Translations under genes and position numbers: made by a program
DNA from: Fusarium oxysporum f. sp. lycopersici 4287
Lineage: Eukaryota; Ascomycota; Sordariomycetes; Hypocreales; Nectriaceae
Length of the DNA: 64,000 nucleotides
Reading direction: 5' to 3'
NCBI RefSeq assembly: GCF_000149955.1
Contig: NC_030987.1
Span: 1,086,003 to 1,150,002, forward strand
The notes under the pieces: model-generated
The model's database searches: none
What the model was told of the DNA's origin: nothing
The model's input: the letters and a program-made list of their open reading frames with translations, nothing else
Shown here: positions 50,761 through 63,257 of the stretch, one piece after another
How positions within the stretch are numbered: position 1 is the first letter of the stretch
Layout: every line of letters begins with the position of its first letter

Positions 50761-52502
50761 TCAATCTGTCCGTGAACGTCTGGCGAGCTGTACCATAGGT
50801 CCATCTCTGATGGCAACGAAGATATCTCGCAATTGGTACTGATCAACAGTATGGCGTCCTTCGATAGCGTCAGGACTGCCACCTCCAAGATTGCTGCTGA
50901 AGTCACGTCGGATCTCAAAGTGGTAAACAATCTTGGCCAGAGCCAGACTCATCTCAAGATAAGCCAGGTTCTTCCCAACGCATCCTCGAGGGCCTGCAGA
51001 GAAAGGCATAAAGGCACTCTCGGCTAGAGAGACACTCTCAGGAGAAACACCAAACTCATTCTTCTCATCAACAATCCAACGCTCCGGACGGAACCTGAAT
51101 GGTTCGGGATAGATGTCAGGATTGTGGTGCATGCAGTATGATGCGGTGCTGACTTTCATGCCCTGCTGAATATACTCCCCGTCAACAAGAATTCCACCTT
51201 CTTGAACTTCTCGTGAAAGATCTGCTGGAACAGGTGGGCTCATACGCAGCGTCTCGTCAATGACGGCTCTAAGATATTGACAGGAGTAAAGAGCTGGACC
51301 ACCCTTGATGTCGTCCACGCTGGAAAAGACAGACTTGACTTCCCTTGCAAGCTTTTGTTGAACATGTGGGTATCGAGAAAGGTAAAAGAAAGAAGCGGCG
51401 AGACTTATAGCCGAGGTGTCGGAGCCGGCAATTATAAGAGACTCGCTCTCGCCAAAAAGCTCATCTTTGCTGTACCCTTTTCCAGTATCGGGGTCCACGG
51501 CCTGGAAGAGATAGTGAAAGAAGTCTTTTCGGCCATCACCTTTCTCCCATAAGCCTCGCATCTCGTTTTCGGCTTGGACTCTCTCAGTGAAGCATTGCTC
51601 GACAAAAGCCTGCCACTTGCTAAAGGCTGGAGGAGCTGCTTCTGCAAGAAGATAATCTAAACCTCGGGGCTTGAGCCATGCCCAGAGAGGAGCAAAAGGG
51701 GAGTAGGCAATCTAACATCCAACATTAATAAGAGATTCATCTTGGGTGTTTTGGATCTTACCGGGTGGATTGTCGACATAAAGTCAGTCATGAGTGTTGG
51801 AATGTGTCGTAACTCGCTATCGTGCTCCTTCATGCCAAACGATTTGCCAAAACATAACTCTCCAAGGGTATCGAAGATGAGATGATCCGCCCAACGAGCC
51901 ATGTTCAAAGAGGGAGACCATTTCTTCTCTCCAATCTCTTGGTCGAGCAGCTCAATCCATCGGTCAATGTTGGATTGGATGAAAGGTTCGCAGGAGCGTA
52001 GTGCTTTGTCAGAAAAGGCATGGTTCATAACTCGCCTCTTTCGAGCATGCATAGTCTTGTCGATAGTGTTCCATGTTGTCATGACATGAACATTACGTGG
52101 GTATGTCTTATAGTATTCGGCCTTTTTGACATTTGCCTTGTTGTTAAAAATGGTCTTGAGGCCGGTGGGAGTGTTGATCAAGACACTATTGGGGGTAATA
52201 CGAAAGGCTGGACCTGAATGATATTTGTTAAATTCAATGCTCTAATAACTTGTGTTATTTATCTAATGCTCACCGTATTTCTCTTGCAGTTGCCAGAACC
52301 ATACATGTCGATCCTGTCTGAGAGTGTAGTAGTATGCAGGGACTGCTGAGATGCGTGCCCAAAAGGGGCCAGGATATTTGGCGAGGGGATGAAAGTATAA
52401 TCTGTAAACCACAACAGCGGCTATATAGCAAAATAATAGACAAGTTATCCCCCAGATAATCTGTGAGGAAGACAGAATGGCCACTGCGTTGATGATAGCC
52501 AT
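50761..52502 (-). CDS. cytochrome P450 monooxygenase
   Basis: Exons 52502-52274, 52213-51762 and 51711-50761 give 543 residues. An N-terminal membrane anchor (AIINAVAILSSSQIIWGITC and following) precedes the proline-rich HPLAKYPGPFWAR. The I-helix oxygen-binding motif is AGSDTSA, the K-helix motif is ETLR in VIDETLRMSPPVP, a PERW motif lies in FRFRPERW, and the heme-binding loop is FSAGPRGCVGKNLA with the ligand cysteine. It resembles the fungal P450s annotated as benzoate para-hydroxylase-like or involved in secondary metabolism, but the substrate cannot be told. The start is the first ATG; an upstream TTG extension is unlikely. Its neighbour is the PQQ-type dehydrogenase on the same strand; no synthase gene is near. 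Confidence 0.93.
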
Positions 52503-54139
52503 GACTTGTGTTTGTCTGTTGAACAACGAGACGGAAGAGAACTTGCTAACAAGAGATGGCCAGGCTATTAAAGAGATCAGTAAGTCCCAAGATATGACGA
52601 AAGCATGTATTGGCTTCTATCGTAAAATGACCTGTAGCATTCCGACCTGTATTATGGGCGCATATGATCGATATTGTGCGTGGCCTGTGGAGTGTGATGA
52701 TAGGGACGTGTTGACTATGTGGCTGGCTGCGCATGCACCCCTTGTCAATCAGGAATACCCCTTTCAGCCATTGCGACTATCGTGACGTTCTGGCTGACCT
52801 CAGGGAATGGTGGAGGGTAAGATGTGGGTGTGTGCATGGTTGAAGTGATAAAATTGGAACAGACATTCTACTATGAATGTTTGACGTTAGAAATATTCAA
52901 CATCTAAGCCTTCTTCCTTTCCAGTTCTGTTGGTTCATGACTCAATCTAACTAAGCCAAAACTCCAAGCGTGAGCTTCGGTATATACTGGCTACTTAATT
53001 GCTTTTTTTGCACATTACACATCTTGCTTATAAGTGAGGCGAACCACAAGCGACGTGGTCGTTGGTTGTTGCAACACCAAGCGATATGCACACTTTCAAG
53101 CGCCTCGAAACGACAATGTGCATATCTTGGCATCCGATGTCATTATGTAGAGTCCCCAAGTGTGTAAGATTGTCTGATCATTGGTGTTGTCAGGCCCGAT
53201 ACGAGATAGTTGTGCTTTTTCTAAGTGGATTTGTCTTATTAGATCCCACCAGTATAGGATAAAGTCAGGCTCCAAAGTTTCATTCAAATTGCAGCCTGAA
53301 AACCTCTTGTTTACAGTGAATTTTCCCATCAATAGCCTAATGTTATAGAGTAGCAACTAAAACCTCATCGAATTCTCTGGGATCTGATACGAAGGCCTTA
53401 TCATGCCAGTGTTACACAGAAATTGGGAAAATGACCTGTCTCCCAGGTTAGTGTCATAGCACAAAGCTAAGGCAACTTTTCAAAAGGGGCTTCGTTTTTG
53501 AGGCTTTCCATGAGTTAGGCCGAGTCATAAAAAGTAACTTCTGTTTCAAGTGAAGTGGCAAATCGGTGAAGCAAAACGTCTCCTCAGAACAGGATAACAG
53601 ATCAGGCATCAATACCCGTAAAGTATTGAGTACACATGATACCAAACTGGGTAGTATTCATACTTGGAGTTTGGACGATGAAGAGGTCATGGCGTTGTGT
53701 GGCACCGGTAGTACGAGTGAGATAGACTTTTGTTCCTGCATATTGGAGATTGGGTGTGACCCTCGGACCTCAGTGTGACAATGATGATCGAAACAAGAAT
53801 GGTTTTGTGATAACTGAATCGTATGAGATGCTAATCAACAAGAGGTCTGTGCCCATCTCGGTTGGGATCAAGTGACCTAAGTTAGCTGTACCTATTTCGA
53901 TAAGTTAATTGTAATGATGTCAGAGATGTCCAGCAAACGTGTAGGCGGGTTCAGTACTGAATTTAGGTGGAACCATTGTTTCAATCTTGAAAGGTTCATA
54001 ATCCACTAGGTACTGTTAAACACGAGCGAGCTATAGCACCAGTCCGTATTCTCTTGACAGGAATCGTATTATATAAGGTAGGTAGGTAGTTCGTTCTTGG
54101 CACAAATGAACGACGCAAGTCCATAAGGCAAGGTACCTA
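52503..54139. other. intergenic region between the P450 and the dehydrogenase
   Basis: P450 promoter and 3' end of the dehydrogenase gene. No gene supported over 1.6 kb. A GGTA run (AAGGTAGGTAGGTAG) lies near 54078. Confidence 0.5.
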
Positions 54140-55689
54140 TCAAGCAAGGAAGCCTCCCATGATAACTGCGGCTAATGTCATGATTAACGCAGCCGACCCA
54201 GGACGTAAGACAAAGGCAGAATTATCGTCATTGGCACCCTCCTAAGATTTATTGCCTCCCCTATCCCGGGTAGTGTCATTGTGATTTACCACGAAAATCT
54301 CACCAGTGTTATCAGAGGAGAAGAACAACCGATTTTTTGAGTCCAAGGCCAGGCCGACAGGGCGGAAACAGTCATCCGGGCATTTACTGAGTGATTTGTT
54401 GAAAATGATGGGTTTGGTGGCATTCCTGCTTCGTGAAGCGGCAACCGCAGGTTGTCCATTTTTGAAGTCGGTATATGCAACTTGATATCCAACCGGCTCA
54501 CGACGGTCCCCTGAGCATGTAAGTCAAGTGGCTCAGGGGGTAAAGTGGGATGATAACTTACAGCTTCCATGGAAAGAGATATATGCCCGTGTGCCGTTCT
54601 GGTCGAACTTAAGGTCCAAAGGCGAAGCGTTGGCTTGGAATACTAGCACGGGAGCAACGTAATCCCTTCTGCATTCCAGATCGGTTCGACGAGATTGACC
54701 AGACTTACGATCAGCAGCAAACTGTTGGCCAATTTTGAGGTCACCAAGCTTAGGAAACTTGTCTATGGACCACAAGGCAAAGCAAAAAGGGTAGCCATAG
54801 TTGCCGCCGCGGCTCTCCGTAGAACCATTGAGATAGCCGTGAAAGTTCACCTCTTCGCCCGGATTATCATTGTTGATATCTTTGCCGTCCCGATTAAGGC
54901 TGTCATAAGAGTTCTCAACGCTGAATATTCCACCAGTATCGGGGTGTTCCGCTATGCCGACCGAATTGTGCAGACCCCAGCCGAGGCGGACACCATCATC
55001 AACGTAGCTATAGGGCTTCGTATTTGGCGAACTGTTACTGAAAGATGAGATGTTGAAAACGCGAATTTGAGAGCGGCCAGTGGAAATGTCTTCGGTTCCC
55101 GGGTCAAGATATTTGTCGCTTCCTCGGGAAACGAGAAGCATATCAGGGTATTTCTGTGAGATGAGAAGGGTTCGCGATGTATAGCCTTCACTAGTCATGT
55201 TGTTAACTAGTGTCTGCTCTGAGGATTGATCCAGCGTGACTTTCTTAGGATCGTAAGACCATGCGAAGACGCTCTCTGATGAGGAGGCATATATGGTGCG
55301 GCCATCCTTTGAAATGGCGAGCCCATGGTTTAGCTGTAAATTAGTTGGTGACCGATAGTGTAAGAATGTGGATGTAAACGCACATCACTCTTTTCAAGTA
55401 AAGTCGTCCTGCTTGAGACTCGGAGACATCTCCCTCCAGCGTCATTGTCATCGAGCTTCATGTGGATTATCCCGTTTCCAGAATCTAAAACAATGAGAGC
55501 ACCCTCACTGTCAAACAATATGCCGCGAGGTCGTGTTAGTTTATTGGCAATGACGGAATATTCCCAATTGGGAGCGGTAACAGGCTCAGAGCCCTTTGGC
55601 TGGATGGTTTTATAGGTGCATTGTTGGGCTGAAGCGAAAGAAATGATGAAGGAGATTAGAGCAATAGTGGCGATGCGGAAGGAGGCCAT
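54140..55689 (-). CDS. secreted PQQ-dependent sugar dehydrogenase (AA12/sorbosone dehydrogenase type) with GPI-like tail
   Basis: Four exons (55689-55384, 55333-54562, 54510-54290, 54241-54140) give 466 residues. A signal peptide (MASFRIATIALISFIISFAS, cut before QQ) is followed by a six-bladed-propeller type dehydrogenase: LTRPRGILFDSEGALIVLD, LGWGLHNSVGIAEHP, RGGNYGYPFCFALW, NASPLDLKFDQNGTRAYISF and WDRREPVGYQVAYTDF. These are marks of fungal PQQ-dependent pyranose or sorbosone dehydrogenases, which oxidise sugars outside the cell. Splicing the last 48-base intron (GTAAAT to CTTAG) replaces a short C-terminus by one ending SAALIMTLAAVIMGGFLA, a hydrophobic tail after a small-residue region, as in GPI-anchored proteins. 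Without that splice it would stop at 54242. Several NxS/T sites are present. Substrate unknown. Confidence 0.85.
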
Positions 55690-57181
55690 CTTCAACGGTG
55701 AGACGATGATGATGATGAGAGCATAAAGATGGGAGAGATGGCAATGTTTGTGATGAATGGGAGAAGAGAGCAAAGACGGGGCTCTTCATGGGAAGATGGG
55801 AATAAATGAATATCAGAAAGTCAGGGTAAGAGGCACTCGGGTTCTTGTGATGCCTGCCTGCCGTGTCATTGATGTCGAGGCCAAGAAGGTGCAGCTCTAA
55901 ATCACCCAGTCACTCCCTGAAGAGAACACAGCACCTCAGTATTATTATATACCTGTGAGAATTGGATGTCAACTCATGGATAAACCATACATTTATTGGC
56001 GTAATTATTGAGAGTATATCCCAAGTGTTATTTAACTGTGTTTATCCTCAACTTGTGTTTCTCCCACTGCGTTATCTTACGACCTAATCCAATCTATTAC
56101 TAACCCGCCGAGCCAGCCTCGGTCCGCTAACATTCATAGTTTTTCCCTGAACGCCAAAACCTTCTTTTCTTAAGCCTCAAGAGGGTGACGATAGAGAGGG
56201 CATTCGGCCTGCCAAGGATAGGGAAACATCTTCTTTATGCTCGTGGATTGAGGCCACTTGCTCAGTTGGATCTTAAGGTTCAGGCAGCAGCTATGTAATC
56301 TGCTGAGACTTAATATTAAGGTTATTGTTTTTTTTTTCTTTTTGGCGTAGTGTATAACGCCTTATATTATATTATGTTGAAAATAAACACCTTGTTTTAT
56401 TATCTTACTTTAACGCCTTTGGCTTTACTTTACACGTTGCTAGATGGGCATTTTGACTTTTAAATTGAGAGTATATATTGGCTACAGGAACACAGAGTCT
56501 ATTCTTCCTGGAGGGGAAAAAAGCTTATGTGTTGTGTTTGCCGAGTTGCCTAACTTTAGATGTATCTCGCCGAGATATCGATATGGCTCACCAAATGAAT
56601 CTGAATCATCAGGAGCCGGGTGATGCTTCCGGTAGATCATTCCAGTTTACCCCAGATCGCTCTTAACTTAAAAAGCTTCGTTGAAGAAGTAAACATCCAT
56701 GAATATTTGAGGCTGTGCAATGATATACGAGTACCTTACCTACTTAAGTAGTTCCAAGTGGACAACCAAGTTCTTGTGTTTTAGTTAAGGCTTAATAAGA
56801 GTGCTGGTGGACGGGTGGAGTATCAGTGTTTCTGAGTTGGAACAACAGTTTAAGTTGTGGGCACAGTTGTTTCGTATCGTCATAGCAATTCAATATTCAA
56901 GCATCGATAACATAACATTTTTAAGAATTCTCAGGTCTATTACTGAGCCAGAGTGGCTCTCTTCATCCATCACAATGTCCCGCCAGAAAAGTAATCGGGT
57001 CCAAGCCCCATGATATACACAAGCCCATGTATAGCGTTATTCGGCTACATTCGCGCTCATCACATGGCGTCCCACATCGGGATCAAGAGGTTATAGCAAG
57101 ATAATCACCCTTTTGTTTGCCTTGAACGCCTGGCTCTCCTATTTGTACTCATAGTTGCGTCGCGCTTTACTCTGCCTCCAT
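55690..57181. other. intergenic region with an AT-rich island
   Basis: Promoter of the dehydrogenase and 3' end of SEC13. About 56290-56470 is clearly AT-rich, with a T run near 56330 and scattered TATTATA words, perhaps a decayed repeat. No gene supported. Confidence 0.45.
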
Positions 57182-58355
57182 CTATTCCTCAATTGTCTTG
57201 ACGCACTCCCACTCGCCTCGGAGATTCTCCTTCCACAACGACACCTTGTTGTCCTGGCCGCTTACCGCCAGCACATTGCCGCTGAGCGACCAGCTAACTC
57301 GCCACACAGCCGCCTCAAAGTTGAGGACCTTAGATTCCCACTGGGTAGGGTTTGAGGGATCAGATGTCCAAATACGGACTGTCTTGTCCTGCGAAGCAGA
57401 AGCGATGTAGGACTTTTGGAGGACAGTAGGGGACCAGGCAACATCGCGAACCCAGTCGGTATGACCAGTCAGGGGCTCACGCTCTTGCTTGTAGGTCTGA
57501 GAAGCAGCATCAAAAGCCCAGATCTTGAGAACGTTGTCGCTGCCGCCAGAAACGAATCGTCGGTTGCCGGTAGCGCCAGGACCAGGGGCGCTGCTGACGA
57601 TGCTTCCAGGAGTAGTAGCGGGAGCCCAGGAGACAGAGTTGACGCCGAGACCGTGGGCGGGGAAGATGGTGTGGTCGATGCTGTTGTCCTTGAACTCGAG
57701 AACGCTCACGTTGCCGTCGGAGGAGGCGCATGCTAGCAGACAGCCAGCCTCATGGGGAGACCATGAAACGACGTTGACCGAGGCCTTGTGTAGGTTGAAG
57801 TCGTAGATTCGCTGCCATGCGTTGTTCTGTCCGCCCTGCTCCTTCCAGATGAATACCTTGCCATCGTAACCAGCCGATGCGAGGATGTTGCCGTACTTGG
57901 GATGCGCCCAAGCGACACACCAGACGGCACCCTCATGTCTGTAAGTCGACCCTGTCAGCTTCCCCTCCCTAGTTATAGGGGTATTTCAAGCCTACCCCTT
58001 GAGAGTCTCGATCAATCGCTGGGTTTCGCCCTCAATCTCAAAGATCTTGATCGTCTTGTCGCCAGAGCAGGTAGCTAGCTTGCGCCCGTAGTAATCGAGG
58101 ACAGCATCATGCTGGGAGTAGCTGTCAGTATGATTCGAAGTCGTTGGGAGATATCGTGTCGAGCTTGGCTATGTATTGCATAGCTTCGAGTCGCATCAAT
58201 CGGGAGCGGGAACGTACAATCATGTCCTCATGACCAGAGTTGGTGATAACTTGCGCCGACTAAAGGGGTGGGTTAGCTATAATAGAACAAGTTGGGTGTT
58301 GCTCGCTAAAGATGGGACAACATGGGGATCTCAGGATTCATGTATCACTTACCAT
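57182..58355 (-). CDS. SEC13: COPII coat and nuclear pore protein SEC13
   Basis: A WD-repeat protein of the COPII outer coat (with Sec31), of the nuclear pore Y-complex and of SEACAT/GATOR2. Exons 58355-58353, 58259-58218, 58111-57996 and 57938-57182 give 305 residues, the normal size. The first coding exon is the ATG alone; the second gives [14 protein letters not shown]. Then come [101 protein letters not shown] and [11 protein letters not shown]. The start lies 569 bases from the divergent PEX20 start. No defects. Confidence 0.96.
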
Positions 58356-58924
58356 CTTGCTAGATTTCACACCAAAGTTACAGCGCAAAAGGAAACAAGA
58401 AAAAGGATGAATTATAGAAAAGGTGGCTATCAGAGGACACGATACCGCCCATGGCCTGGAGCTATCTGAGGTGGCCCGCGCCAGACCGTGGCGGTGGTGA
58501 CAGTTGGCCAAGCTATAGATCACGTGAATATAAACGTGATCTCGACTTGAGCACCCCACTTGCCGCATTTGTATCCGAACGGCGCAGTACGTACCGAGTT
58601 TATGTTGCCTCGGCGCAGGCTTCCCCGGACGGGGCGGGAGAGCGGGCAATCACGAGCCATCGGGACTCGGTCTTGAATTGGAAACTTGGACTTGATTTCT
58701 GGGGAAAGCGGCTCTTGGATTATTCATCTCCAACCTCGCATCTACATTTTGATCTTCGTGCCGTACCTTCAGCCTTCTATAATCAGCTTTCAACAGCTTC
58801 AACGTTAGACATTCTATATACTATATACGCGCCACTAGACCCATCACGAAGGCCGAGGTATACTACCTACTCAGTGCCCTCTCAGCTTCTTCATCAACTC
58901 ATTTATCCAACATCTCACTCAATT
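58356..58924. promoter_or_regulatory. shared divergent promoter of SEC13 and PEX20
   Basis: 569 bases separate the two start codons. ATCACGTGAATATAAACGTG lies at 58518-58537 and contains a CACGTG E-box. I cannot assign other sites. Confidence 0.55.
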
Positions 58925-59986
58925 ATGGCGGACGCTTCGTGTAGCGGAGGAACACCCTTCAAGCGTCTTATTGACCACCAAGCCCGAGATGTCAGCCATC
59001 ATCAAGACAGACTCGTAGATCGCGCTGGCCCTCAAGGTTATTCTGTAAGCACTCACGTATCTACTAGAGACTTATAAGCTAAACATCATCAGTCTTTCAG
59101 ATCTGCACCACAACAGACGCAAGGCGCAGATGGCTTTGGAGCGTTCATGGATGGCCCATCAACTCTTCCAGGTATCCCTCAGCATCATGCAGCAGGAAGA
59201 TTAGCAGCCCATGCCGCTGTCCTTGAACAAGGTCACTCGCCAGCCTTTCACGCTGCGCAAGCACCACAGTTTCGTCAAGGGCATCATTCTCCCTCCGTGG
59301 GCGTAAACAACTGGGCAGCAGACTTCAGCCGCTTCGCAAATCAGTCACAGCAGCGTCAACCTCTTCAGAACGGCTTCGCTCAGCCTGCACCTCAGATGCA
59401 TCAACCCGCTCCCCAGATGAACTTCCAAGCCGCATTTGTTCAACCAAACTCTGCTTTCTCTCCTATTTATGGCCAGGCCAACGGTGCTTTCATGAACGGC
59501 AATGCTGCGATGACTCAAGAGGCTGGCTTTGATGATGAAATGTCAAAGTGGATGGCTAACAACACTGGTGGCGGGATGGAAGAGGTTGATGCCATGATGG
59601 ACCAGATGGCTCGTGAGCTGGAACTCAATGACGCAGCAATAGCACAGGCTGAAGCTCAAGAAGCCTCGCAACAGGAGACAACCGCTGAGCCGACATTGGA
59701 GGCTAACCCTACCAAGCTCGCAACACCAGATATTGCCAGCCTTTCTCTTGAGACAGAGGAGTCAGTGGTCACAGAACCTGTTGAGGCGGCAAAGACAAAG
59801 TCAGAAGTTGCAGATGCTGCAGAGCGTCTGCTTGAGTCAGTCGAGCATGAGGATGGCGAGAAGTGGAAGAACTCAGTCTTCTTGTCATTAATGCGAGATT
59901 TCCGAGATGGAAGGAAAGACATCATCGACAATGAGATTCGGGAAACCCCGGAGAACGAGGAAGCTGTTGCGAAAGACGCCCAGTGA
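58925..59986 (+). CDS. PEX20: peroxin 20, PTS2 import co-receptor
   Basis: Fungal co-receptor that works with PEX7 to import PTS2 proteins such as thiolase into peroxisomes. Exons 58925-59044 and 59093-59986 give 337 residues. The N-terminus MADASCSGGTPFKRLIDHQA has the conserved cysteine (residue 6), which in other species is monoubiquitinated for receptor recycling. A WAADF (WxxxF) motif, which binds docking proteins, is in NNWAADFSRFANQ; the middle is rich in Q, A and P. The C-terminal block WKNSVFLSLMRDFRDGRKDI is the PEX7-binding part. The 48-base intron has GTAAGC and CATCAG; the next AG would break the frame. Confidence 0.9.
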
Positions 59987-60804
59987 CGCCTGCGAGACCT
60001 TGACGAAATCAGACGCATAGCCTCGAGGCTACGTTTACAAAATCATGATACTATCAAACGTTCTTCAGCAAATTTTAGTAGTCCGCATCAAGACGAGTTG
60101 ACGTCACGGTGGGAGGTTGGATCGATGAACGACTCGCTGTGGGATGCAGCCTCGTTTCCTAGTTCTTGCGCCGAACATCTCAGTCGAACGACGTTCTAGG
60201 ATAATGGAATCATAACTAATGAAGCCGGACCTTTAAGGTCCATTGGAGCAGAAGGGGATCGCTTTGTCCAGGTATATAATGGCAAATTATGTACATCATG
60301 GTTAGAAAGTCAACATCGGATACGAATCCGTATGAATTAACAGGCGTCGACGTAATTAACTTCAAGTACAACTGAGAATCATATTTTCAGGCTGAGAACA
60401 GCGGGTTTATGTACCATTGACAGTCAAAAATCACGCTTGTAGCCAATGTAAAACACAATCACAAATCAAAGGACTTGAATCAATCAATAGGCATTTCTTT
60501 TCATAAGCGGTCAGTCGCTCCCGTAACTCCAGATATTCCCTTCCTTTCATTTGTGACCCAAAATGCATTCCGTTACATGACTCTCGTTCCTTCTCGCATG
60601 ATGCAATCTTGAGTAATGACAGAAAATCAGTGTGGACACGACGGATATATAAGAATCGTGTCATCCAGTAATGGCCCCCTTAGTCTTGTATGCATAACGC
60701 CATGATATCGAAGAAGAATGTGTAAGGTATAAAATGGCAGGGCTCGTTATGTATAAATAAGTGAATCCATGCCAAATAAGGGCAAAATAAATGAGATCAA
60801 CTCT
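59987..60804. other. convergent intergenic region
   Basis: 3' ends of PEX20 and the membrane protein gene. No supported gene. Confidence 0.5.
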
Positions 60805-63257
60805 TTATAGTGACGTCCATGAGCAACCGCAATCGGTAAGTGACGGGTTGGTTCGTTTCAGCAACTGTCGAAGCGCTTTCTTGGTCTCAAGTTCTGAGCG
60901 CTTTGTGAAGGTAAGGTCCAGGTTATCAACATCCTCATTCTCCTGTTCAACAATGACGATCACAACCTTCTTACCGTCTTTTTCAACCGGCCTCTTCTCA
61001 TCTCCGTCGCCAATGATCTCGTATTGAGTGCAAGTCGCCACGGATTCTTCACCCCATAGAAATCGGCGCTCAACCATCTTGTAAACATGGGGGAACACGG
61101 GCACGGGTTGTTTCCAAGAGCTCCAGTCGGCTGTGGATGTGCTAGAATAGGTGCTGTATGTGGCAGTGGCACCTTCGGAACCAGTAGTTGTCGCAGAAGG
61201 GGGATGATAGGTCGAAGAATTTTCACCGGGGTAAATAAAGAACTCGATGACAGTGTCTGGCCATGTACATATCCAAGGCTTGTCGCCCTTCTTGGCGTTA
61301 GGGGGAGCCTTGTTCTTGAATCGATGGAAAGAGTTGTAGTCTTCATATTCATCGTCGCCGTCCCAACCTCGCTTGCTCAGAGCAGCACCAAACTTCTTCT
61401 CGGAAACGATGACAGTCTTGTTGTACTTTGTCCTCAACCACCAAGCAGGACCGCGTGCAAGTTCCAACGTGTCGTTAACTAATACCATAGGTGTTGGCTG
61501 AGGAATGCTGGGAGGTTGGGCACCCCACGGAAATGGCGTGTCCTTATCAGGAATAGCTTTGAGAGTCAAATTGTAGCAAGGTTTGGACTTGGATCTTGTG
61601 CCTTTATCGATCTGAATCGACCACATAGGGATGACAATGTCACAGGACCAGGCCGATGACTGTTGCGAGTCGTTGAAACAGGCATTGCTATTCTGAGGGC
61701 TAGGGTCAATATTGGGGAGTGCAAAACGCCCTACGGCCATTGGGGGCAAGTCAGTCGGTATGGTTGTGATGATCTCAGGGTCATATGTGGTCGTGGTCGG
61801 AGGTTGGTAAGAATATTTGCTGGACAGGAGTTAGCATGATAGTGAAGGTCAACGGCAAAACTTACTCATTTGGATCAGGGGGTCCATCTGGGTTATTGTT
61901 ATGGTTTTTCGTGAGCATAGTTCCAATAACGGCACCCATGATGATGCCCATGAGAATCAAGCCAACAAGCAGGAGGCAAATAGCCCAGTAAGGTACAATT
62001 CCCCAGAGCTTCTTCTTTGCCCTACGTTGCCATTTGTTGACAGTAGGCTTCTCGGAAGTTTCGGCGGCGGCGGTGTTGATGTCGTGATGGCTGGCCTCGG
62101 AGGCATGGCTTCTGACTGAAGGCCGGGTCCTCGGCAAAGCTAGGTCATCATCCGTTGATGAGAATTCAGGATCGCGAGTTGCCATACCGATTCCACCAGC
62201 TCCTGGAATTTCCCTGGTGGGGGATGCGGGTTCGGACACGGGCGATACTGGCGATACTGGTGTTTGTGTTGCAGGTTTAGGCACATACGCATTGTCCGGA
62301 TATCTGGTGTAGGGCGGCAGTTCCTCCATATGGCCCAATGGGCCGACCAAATCACCTGCCTCTTCTCCATCCGGTCCTAGTTGTCGCTGATAAGTTCCTC
62401 CCAAGCCGTTGAATCCCACTGGAATCGAGGGTGCGCTGCTCTCGCCGGAGGTGGTGTTTTGTGTGTAAAGAGCGTATGGATGAGTTGGAGCTTGAGTGCC
62501 TTCCGTAAGAACGATCTTCTGGTATGACTGCGTTGGCGGTGGTAGATGTAGTAGCCACACTCATTGTTCGCTGAGGATACATCTGATATGGATGAGAGGG
62601 ACCAGATGGGCCTGTATATGGGCTTTCGGCGCGAATGACCGGAGAATCTGACGATAGACTGTGGTTNNNNNNNNNNNNNNNNNNNNNNNNNNNNNNNNNN
62701 NNNNNNNNNNNNNNNNNNNNNNNNNNNNNNNNNNNNNNNNNNNNNNNNNNNNNNNNNNNNNNNNNNNNNNNNNNNNNNNNNNNNNNNNNNNNNNNNNNNC
62801 CCAATGACCCGGATATCTGACATTTGCCTTGGTTTCTTCCTTAGGGAGTTCGGTCCAGCGGTTGATGGCCGTTCGTTTCGAAGGAGCAAGAGAATCATGA
62901 TTTCGGTGAGGGCTGGGAGATGCCTAGAAGGTCGATTTGCGGATGGCAGGTGCGATTTCATCTGATCCCAGAGACAAGTGGTGCCTGTGATGACTTTGTA
63001 GATGCCCGATTTGTTGGGAAAAAGGATTCAGTCGATGATAATGACGATTCGGGTTGGGTATTGGAGTTTGAAGTCGGGTTTATGGAAGAAGAAGAAGAGG
63101 TGGCATTATCGGACGGTCGGAAGCCATCCGCCACCATCATAGCACTGAGATCGTAGTCATCGTTGGCACCACTACCAGTGGACAGCCTCAAGGAACGCGA
63201 GCGTCGGGTCGATGAGCGACGCGAGTTGCTGGAGTCCTTCCCGTTGTTGGGATCCAT
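60805..63257 (-). CDS. single-pass membrane protein of unknown function (DUF7820-like), with gap and frameshift
   Basis: Exons 63257-62976, 62923-61866 and 61819-60805. The N-terminal about 400 residues are low complexity, rich in S, P and T, with repeated GPSGPSHPYQMYPQ and THPYALYTQ units. A basic stretch (KWQRRAKKKLWG) precedes one membrane segment (IVPYWAICLLLVGLILMGII), so the C-terminus should be outside the cytosol. The ectodomain of about 330 residues has NxS/T sites and cysteines (SNACFNDSQ; SSAWSCDIVIP; KPCYNLTLKA) and ends TDCGCSWTSL. The layout resembles fungal proteins now grouped as DUF7820; function unknown. The first intron is 52 bases with a GTCTCT donor and a good CTTCTAG acceptor. 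Exon 2 contains a gap of N and, at about 62531-62538, one extra base that shifts the frame (SVATTSTTA / TQSYQKIVL). Confidence 0.78.
62667..62799. other. assembly gap (133 N)
   Basis: Run of N in exon 2 of the unknown membrane protein gene. The frames before and after differ, which the unknown true gap length can explain. Confidence 1.

Noticed and set aside
62924..62975. Apparent frameshift and stop between the first two parts of the unknown membrane protein
   Set aside because: A 52-base GT-AG intron with a CTTCTAG acceptor joins the parts in phase 0, so no mutation is needed.
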